Assembly: GCA_011523545.1 (NCBI GenBank)
Contig: WTGN01000030.1
Coordinates: forward strand, 20,831 to 84,830
Reading direction: 5' to 3'
Length of the DNA: 64,000 bases
Source: Chloroflexota bacterium
GTDB lineage: Bacteria; Chloroflexota; Anaerolineae; Aggregatilineales; Phototrophicaceae
Below the pieces are notes generated by a model. That model worked only from the letters and a program-made list of their open reading frames with translations. It was not told the origin of the DNA and made no database searches. The number at the start of each line of letters is the position of its first letter. Position 1 is the stretch's first letter. The translations under genes and the position numbers were made by a program. Positions 60,735-64,000 of the stretch are shown in pieces.

Positions 60735-62033
60735 ATGGAATATCTCAATCTAATCAACGACAACCGCGATTTCGCCAAACTGTGGGCGGCCCAGCTCGTC
60801 AGCCTGCTCGGCGATTGGTTCAGCACGATCGTCATCTCGGCGCTGATCGTCTCTTTCACCGAGGGCAGCGGCAACCAGGGCATCGCCGTCAGCGCTTTTC
60901 TTATCGCCCGCCTGGTCCCGCCGCTGCTGATGCGTCCGCTGGCGGGCGTATTGGCCGACCGTTTCGACCGCAAAGGTCTGTTGATCGCCAGTGATATTTT
61001 ACGCGCGCTGGCGGTTCTGGGCTTGCTCTTTGCTACCCAAGGTCCCGAATATTTGCCGTTGATCTACGTCTGCGTCGTCATCCAGTTTTTGGTCTCGTCG
61101 ATATTCGAGCCGGCGCGCAACGCGATTATGCCCAGCATTCTGTATCGGCATCAGCTGATCATTGGCAACACGCTGAGCAGTGTCACCTGGTCGGCGATGC
61201 TGGCCATCGGCGCGATCACCGGCGGGCTGGTCGCCGAGCTTCTGGGGACGCCAGCGGCGCTGCTGATCGACGCCATGACCTTCGTCGTCTCCGCTCTGCT
61301 GGTCGTCACCATTGTCATCCCGGAGACGCCCCGCTCCGAGATCGGGATGACGCCGCGCGAGGCAAAGGACCGAGCCCAGCGCACCTTCGGCGATGGCATC
61401 CGATACCTCTTGAGGCGCCCGGAAGCGGCTGCGGCGCTCTTCGTCAAGATGGGCCTGAGCGTCACCAGCTCCGATACCGTCTTGATTATCTATGGCACGC
61501 AGGTTTTTGTATTGGGCGAGCAAGGCATCACCTCTATGGCGATCCTCTGGGCCGCTTTCGGCTGCGGCGCCATCATCGGACCGTTGATCACAAATCGATT
61601 CAGCGATGACAGCGTCCGCGTCTTACGACGGCTGATCGTCATAGGCTTCGTTCTTATGGCGCTGGGCTGGCTGCTTTGGGGGCTGGCGCCGTCGCTGGAA
61701 CTGCTCGTGCTGGCCGTCATCGTCCGCGCTATGGGCGGCTCAGTGAACTGGACTTACAGCTCGGTTATCATCCAGCAGGTTGTGCCCGATGAATACCTGG
61801 GGCGGACTTTCTCGCTGGATTTTGCCGGCTTCGAACTGGTGCAAAGCGTCGGCATCATCATCATCGGCTATTTGATTGACGCCGTTGGCAACGACAGCAT
61901 CCGTGCCATCGTCTTTGGAGCGGCGCTCGTCTCGCTGGCGCCGCTGTTGATCTGGCTGTGGATCGTTCAAATGTTGGAGAAGCGGGAGTCCAGGGCGCTG
62001 TCAGTCGCTCCCGAATTAGCCGCCGGAGGTTGA
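60735..62033 (+). CDS. MFS transporter (MFS_3-type)
   Basis: This is a 432-residue transporter from ATG 60735 with about 12 membrane helices. The start LNLINDNRDFAKLWAAQLVS, the loop LAGVLADRFDRKGLLIASD between helices 2 and 3, and SSIFEPARNAIMPSI are typical of MFS_3 exporters (enterobactin-exporter-like). Substrate unknown. It is followed one base later by the B3/B4-domain gene, indicating one transcript. Confidence 0.88.
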   Translation: MEYLNLINDNRDFAKLWAAQLVSLLGDWFSTIVISALIVSFTEGSGNQGIAVSAFLIARLVPPLLMRPLAGVLADRFDRKGLLIASDILRALAVLGLLFATQGPEYLPLIYVCVVIQFLVSSIFEPARNAIMPSILYRHQLIIGNTLSSVTWSAMLAIGAITGGLVAELLGTPAALLIDAMTFVVSALLVVTIVIPETPRSEIGMTPREAKDRAQRTFGDGIRYLLRRPEAAAALFVKMGLSVTSSDTVLIIYGTQVFVLGEQGITSMAILWAAFGCGAIIGPLITNRFSDDSVRVLRRLIVIGFVLMALGWLLWGLAPSLELLVLAVIVRAMGGSVNWTYSSVIIQQVVPDEYLGRTFSLDFAGFELVQSVGIIIIGYLIDAVGNDSIRAIVFGAALVSLAPLLIWLWIVQMLEKRESRALSVAPELAAGG

Positions 62034-62034
62034 T

Positions 62035-62736
62035 ATGACGAGCTTTCAGTACGACGCGCGAATCATCGAGAATTATCCAAATCTGGCCGCAGGCGTTGTC
62101 GTGGCGCGCGGCATGACCAATGCGCCCGCGCCCGACGCCCTTCAGGCGCTTTACCTGGAGGAGCAGGCGGCCGTGAAGGCGCGCATCGGCGCTACCGCCC
62201 TGAGTGAGCTGCCGTCGCTGAGCGCATGGCGCCGGGCGATCAGCGCTTTTGGCGTCTCGCCGACAAAGTATCGCAGCGCTGCCGAGGCGCTGCTGCGGCG
62301 GCTGACAAAAAAGGGCGACATCCCGAGCATCAATGTGCTCGTCGATATCGGCAACCTGGTCAGCATCCGCTACGGTTTGCCGGTCGCCATCTTCGACAGG
62401 CGCCAGATCACCGGTCCGATATCTGTGCATTACGCCGACGGCAGCGAAGAATTTGTTGAGCTGGGCAGCCAGGCGATCATCCATCCGGCGCCGGGCGAAG
62501 TGGTGTTCTCCGATGAAAAGCGCATGGTCGTCGCCCGAAGATGGTGCTGGCGTCAAAGCGCCACCAGCGCCGCCAGCCAAGAGACTACCGACGCTGTCAT
62601 CACGGTCGAAGCGCAGCACGAAGGCGGCCAGGGAGATATTGAACGGGCGCTGGAGGACTTGCTGGCGCTGCTGCCTGAATATGCCGGCGGCAGCTTTGAC
62701 GCCGCAGTTTTGGGGGCTTGCAACGCTGCAATCTAG
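62035..62736 (+). CDS. B3/B4 tRNA-binding-domain protein (PheRS beta-like, free-standing)
   Basis: This is a 233-residue protein. It resembles the B3/B4 editing domain of phenylalanyl-tRNA synthetase beta: LSAWRRAISAFGVSPTKYRS, a PSINVLVDIGNLVSIRYGLP stretch and VFSDEKRMVVARRWCWRQS. No synthetase catalytic core is present. Free-standing B3/B4 proteins are widespread; some may edit mischarged tRNA, but this one's activity is unproven. It overlaps the end of the convergent methyltransferase gene by 4 nt. Confidence 0.88.
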   Translation: MTSFQYDARIIENYPNLAAGVVVARGMTNAPAPDALQALYLEEQAAVKARIGATALSELPSLSAWRRAISAFGVSPTKYRSAAEALLRRLTKKGDIPSINVLVDIGNLVSIRYGLPVAIFDRRQITGPISVHYADGSEEFVELGSQAIIHPAPGEVVFSDEKRMVVARRWCWRQSATSAASQETTDAVITVEAQHEGGQGDIERALEDLLALLPEYAGGSFDAAVLGACNAAI

Positions 62737-63533
62737 CCCAAGCGCAAGCGCCCGGCCAGCACCGGCGGAATCTGCCAGAGATTTAGCCAAGTCAATCCCT
62801 CGGACTGGGCGGCGTCCGACTCGGTAAAGGCGGGCTCGAGCAGGCCATCTAGCACAAAGCCAGCCTCGAAGGCGGCGCCAAGCAGCTCGCTCAGGGGGCG
62901 ATGGTAATAGTAGTGCGGCGCCGGTTCATTTGGCGCCCCCGCCCCTTTCACCGGCGGCATATCCAGATAGGCCCGCAGCTTGACCGCAAGATGCTCGCTG
63001 ACGACGCCGTCACGGTCTTCTTTCTCCTGCACGAAAATCGGATTGTTGGAATTGAAAGCCGGATGCTGTGTGGCGAAGACGAAGCGCGCCCCCGCCCGCA
63101 GCAGGCGCGCCGATGCCCGAAACAATGGCTGGATCGCTGGCAGGTCCATCAAGGTCATCGTGCAGGTGATGGCGTCGAATCGTCCCGCGCCCAGCTGCAG
63201 CAACGCTTCTTCGTCAGTGGCGTCGATGACGAGGTATTCGATGCCGGCCGCCTCGCTTCGATTCCGCTTCTTGGCCAGGCGAATCAGCGCCTTGCTGAAA
63301 TCGAAGGCGGTTACGCGAGCGCCCCGCGCTGCCAGCTGCCGGGCCAGCGCGCCATTGCCGCAGCCGATATCCAGCACCGCTTCGCCCGGCCGCAGCTGCA
63401 GCAATTGGAAGACCGACGGTTCTACCAGCCGTTGGTGAAATTGGTTGCCGCGGTCGCCGTGCAATTCGTCCCAGAAGGCAGCCTTCCGATCCCACAATTC
63501 GCGGCCCTCGTCGTTGAACTTCTCTATGTCCAT
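62733..63533 (-). CDS. Class I SAM-dependent methyltransferase
   Basis: This is a 266-residue protein from ATG 63533. SAM motif I is VLDIGCGNGALARQLAARG, with VTAFDFSKALIRLAKKRN (strand 2), YLVIDATDEEALLQLG and FDAITCTMTLMDLPAIQPLF. A C-terminal part with HYYYHRPLSELLGAAFEAGF is typical of small-molecule or quinone-type methyltransferases. The open frame extends 74 codons upstream but without family similarity, so the ATG at MDIEKFNDEG is used. The acceptor is unknown. Confidence 0.88.
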   Translation of the reverse strand: MDIEKFNDEGRELWDRKAAFWDELHGDRGNQFHQRLVEPSVFQLLQLRPGEAVLDIGCGNGALARQLAARGARVTAFDFSKALIRLAKKRNRSEAAGIEYLVIDATDEEALLQLGAGRFDAITCTMTLMDLPAIQPLFRASARLLRAGARFVFATQHPAFNSNNPIFVQEKEDRDGVVSEHLAVKLRAYLDMPPVKGAGAPNEPAPHYYYHRPLSELLGAAFEAGFVLDGLLEPAFTESDAAQSEGLTWLNLWQIPPVLAGRLRLG

Positions 63534-63948
63534 CTGAGTCCAGTGCCGCTCCCTTCTCAAAGCGCGAATCAACGATTGTAGCGCAATTGAGGATACAAAG
63601 ATAAATGCAAGCCAGTCGTTGAAATTCTGCCACCGAGTACACTGAGTTTTGGTGTGGTCACCGAGGAACATTCTCCGCCATTGAAAGTGGTGCCGATCCA
63701 GCAGCATTGTAGGGGCGAGCCATCGGGTCGCCCACCTTTGCGCAAAGATGAGCATGCGGGCGTTTCAGCGAAACGCCCCTACAGACTGCGCGTTTACGGG
63801 TTCGTAATGGGTGAAAGCCGAGTATTGAATTGAGAGGGGCTGTCGTGAATACGAATAAACGCTATTGCCTTGAGCAACTCGCAGGCCCGCCAGCGCTGGC
63901 TTATAATTGGGTTTATCGTCAGAGCGAAGGCCGGGAAAGCAGCCAAAC
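63534..63948. other. 415-nt intergenic region with two hairpin repeats
   Basis: No coding frame of family character is visible between the methyltransferase start and the last gene. It contains two GGGCG hairpin repeats at 63708-63784 in opposite orientation and a possible -10 (TATAAT, 63902-63907). A segment near 63631-63665 (CACCGAGTACACTGAG ... GTCACCGAGG) resembles short dispersed repeats. Nothing else is clear. Confidence 0.6.
63708..63784. repeat. Pair of GGGCG hairpin repeats in opposite orientation
   Basis: The first (63708-63733) starts TGTAGG; the stem GGGCGAGCC with GGGTCGCCC has one mismatch and loop ATC. The second (63758-63784) has a perfect stem GGGCGTTTC (63758-63766) / GAAACGCCC (63770-63778) with loop AGC and ends CCTACA. 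The two are about 25 bp apart, head to head. Confidence 0.75.
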
Positions 63949-64000
63949 ATGGGCGAAATGATTTTGTTTGCCGTCGTTGGCATTTTGGTCGGCTTTTCCA
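63949..64000 (+). CDS. N-terminus of a membrane protein, truncated by window edge
   Basis: Only 17 codons are visible from ATG 63949: a start MGEM followed by a hydrophobic stretch ILFAVVGILVGFS, an N-terminal membrane anchor. A TATAAT lies at 63902-63907, about 40 nt upstream. Membrane-anchored RNase Y begins in a similar way, but the fragment is too short to name. Confidence 0.4.
   Translation, partial: MGEMILFAVVGILVGFS

Overview
The window looks like a chromosomal segment of a GC-rich (about 60% by eye) bacterium, most likely a member of the Chloroflexota (Anaerolineae-like). I infer this from the gene families: an Agl23-type polytopic protein (TIGR03663) fused to an NHL propeller, a ClpA/B-like ATPase with a decayed first AAA module, a ROK kinase without its cysteines, and short GGGCG hairpin repeats of the kind common in that phylum. 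No 16S rRNA gene is present, so the assignment is inference. Many genes start with GTG or TTG. No insertion sequence, prophage, CRISPR array or defence island was found, and the content is mostly core housekeeping.

Layout. 1-4916: end of an ECF sigma factor, an anti-sigma-like membrane protein and the giant Agl23/NHL membrane protein. 5134-12551: translation and transcription operon nusA-rnpM-infB-rbfA-nrnA-truB-ribF, preceded by a strong promoter and a terminator-like hairpin in its leader. 12548-20752: era with two unknown genes, a histidine phosphatase, malate dehydrogenase, a PspC-domain protein, a MATE transporter, fmt and recJ. 20807-28177: a DUF1385 protein, a sulfotransferase next to mutS, a ROK kinase and a GAF/PAS histidine kinase. 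28312-40505: secreted and envelope proteins (a glycosidase-like protein, a PPC/LamG-like protein, an esterase-CapA fusion), a methyltransferase, a phosphomannomutase/phosphoglucomutase, the Clp-like ATPase and an orphan response regulator with Glu at the phosphoacceptor site.

40626-53730: tilS diverges from a plus-strand cell-shape and division cluster: mreB, mreC, mreD, mrdA (PBP2), an unknown polytopic protein, minC, minD, minE and rodA. It is followed by gltX and a tRNA-Gln with its own promoter and terminator. The elongasome, its transpeptidase and glycosyltransferase, and the division-site selection system are therefore encoded side by side. 53764-64000: membrane proteins (one LIC_10190-like), an AlbA/ATPase regulator-like protein, rplS, a LysM lipoprotein, uppP, crcB/fluC, an MFS transporter, a B3/B4-domain protein, a methyltransferase and the first codons of a further membrane protein.

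The intergenic gaps hold two dispersed-repeat families. One is a short hairpin whose stem sequence varies while pairing is kept. The other is a larger element starting TTGTCCGGTACT. No complete new multi-gene system was evident. The most unusual items are the esterase-CapA fusion, the Glu-substituted receiver, the dead-D1 Clp ATPase, the mre-min cluster with its unknown membrane protein and cysteine-containing PBP2 insert, and the promoter-plus-hairpin leader of nusA.
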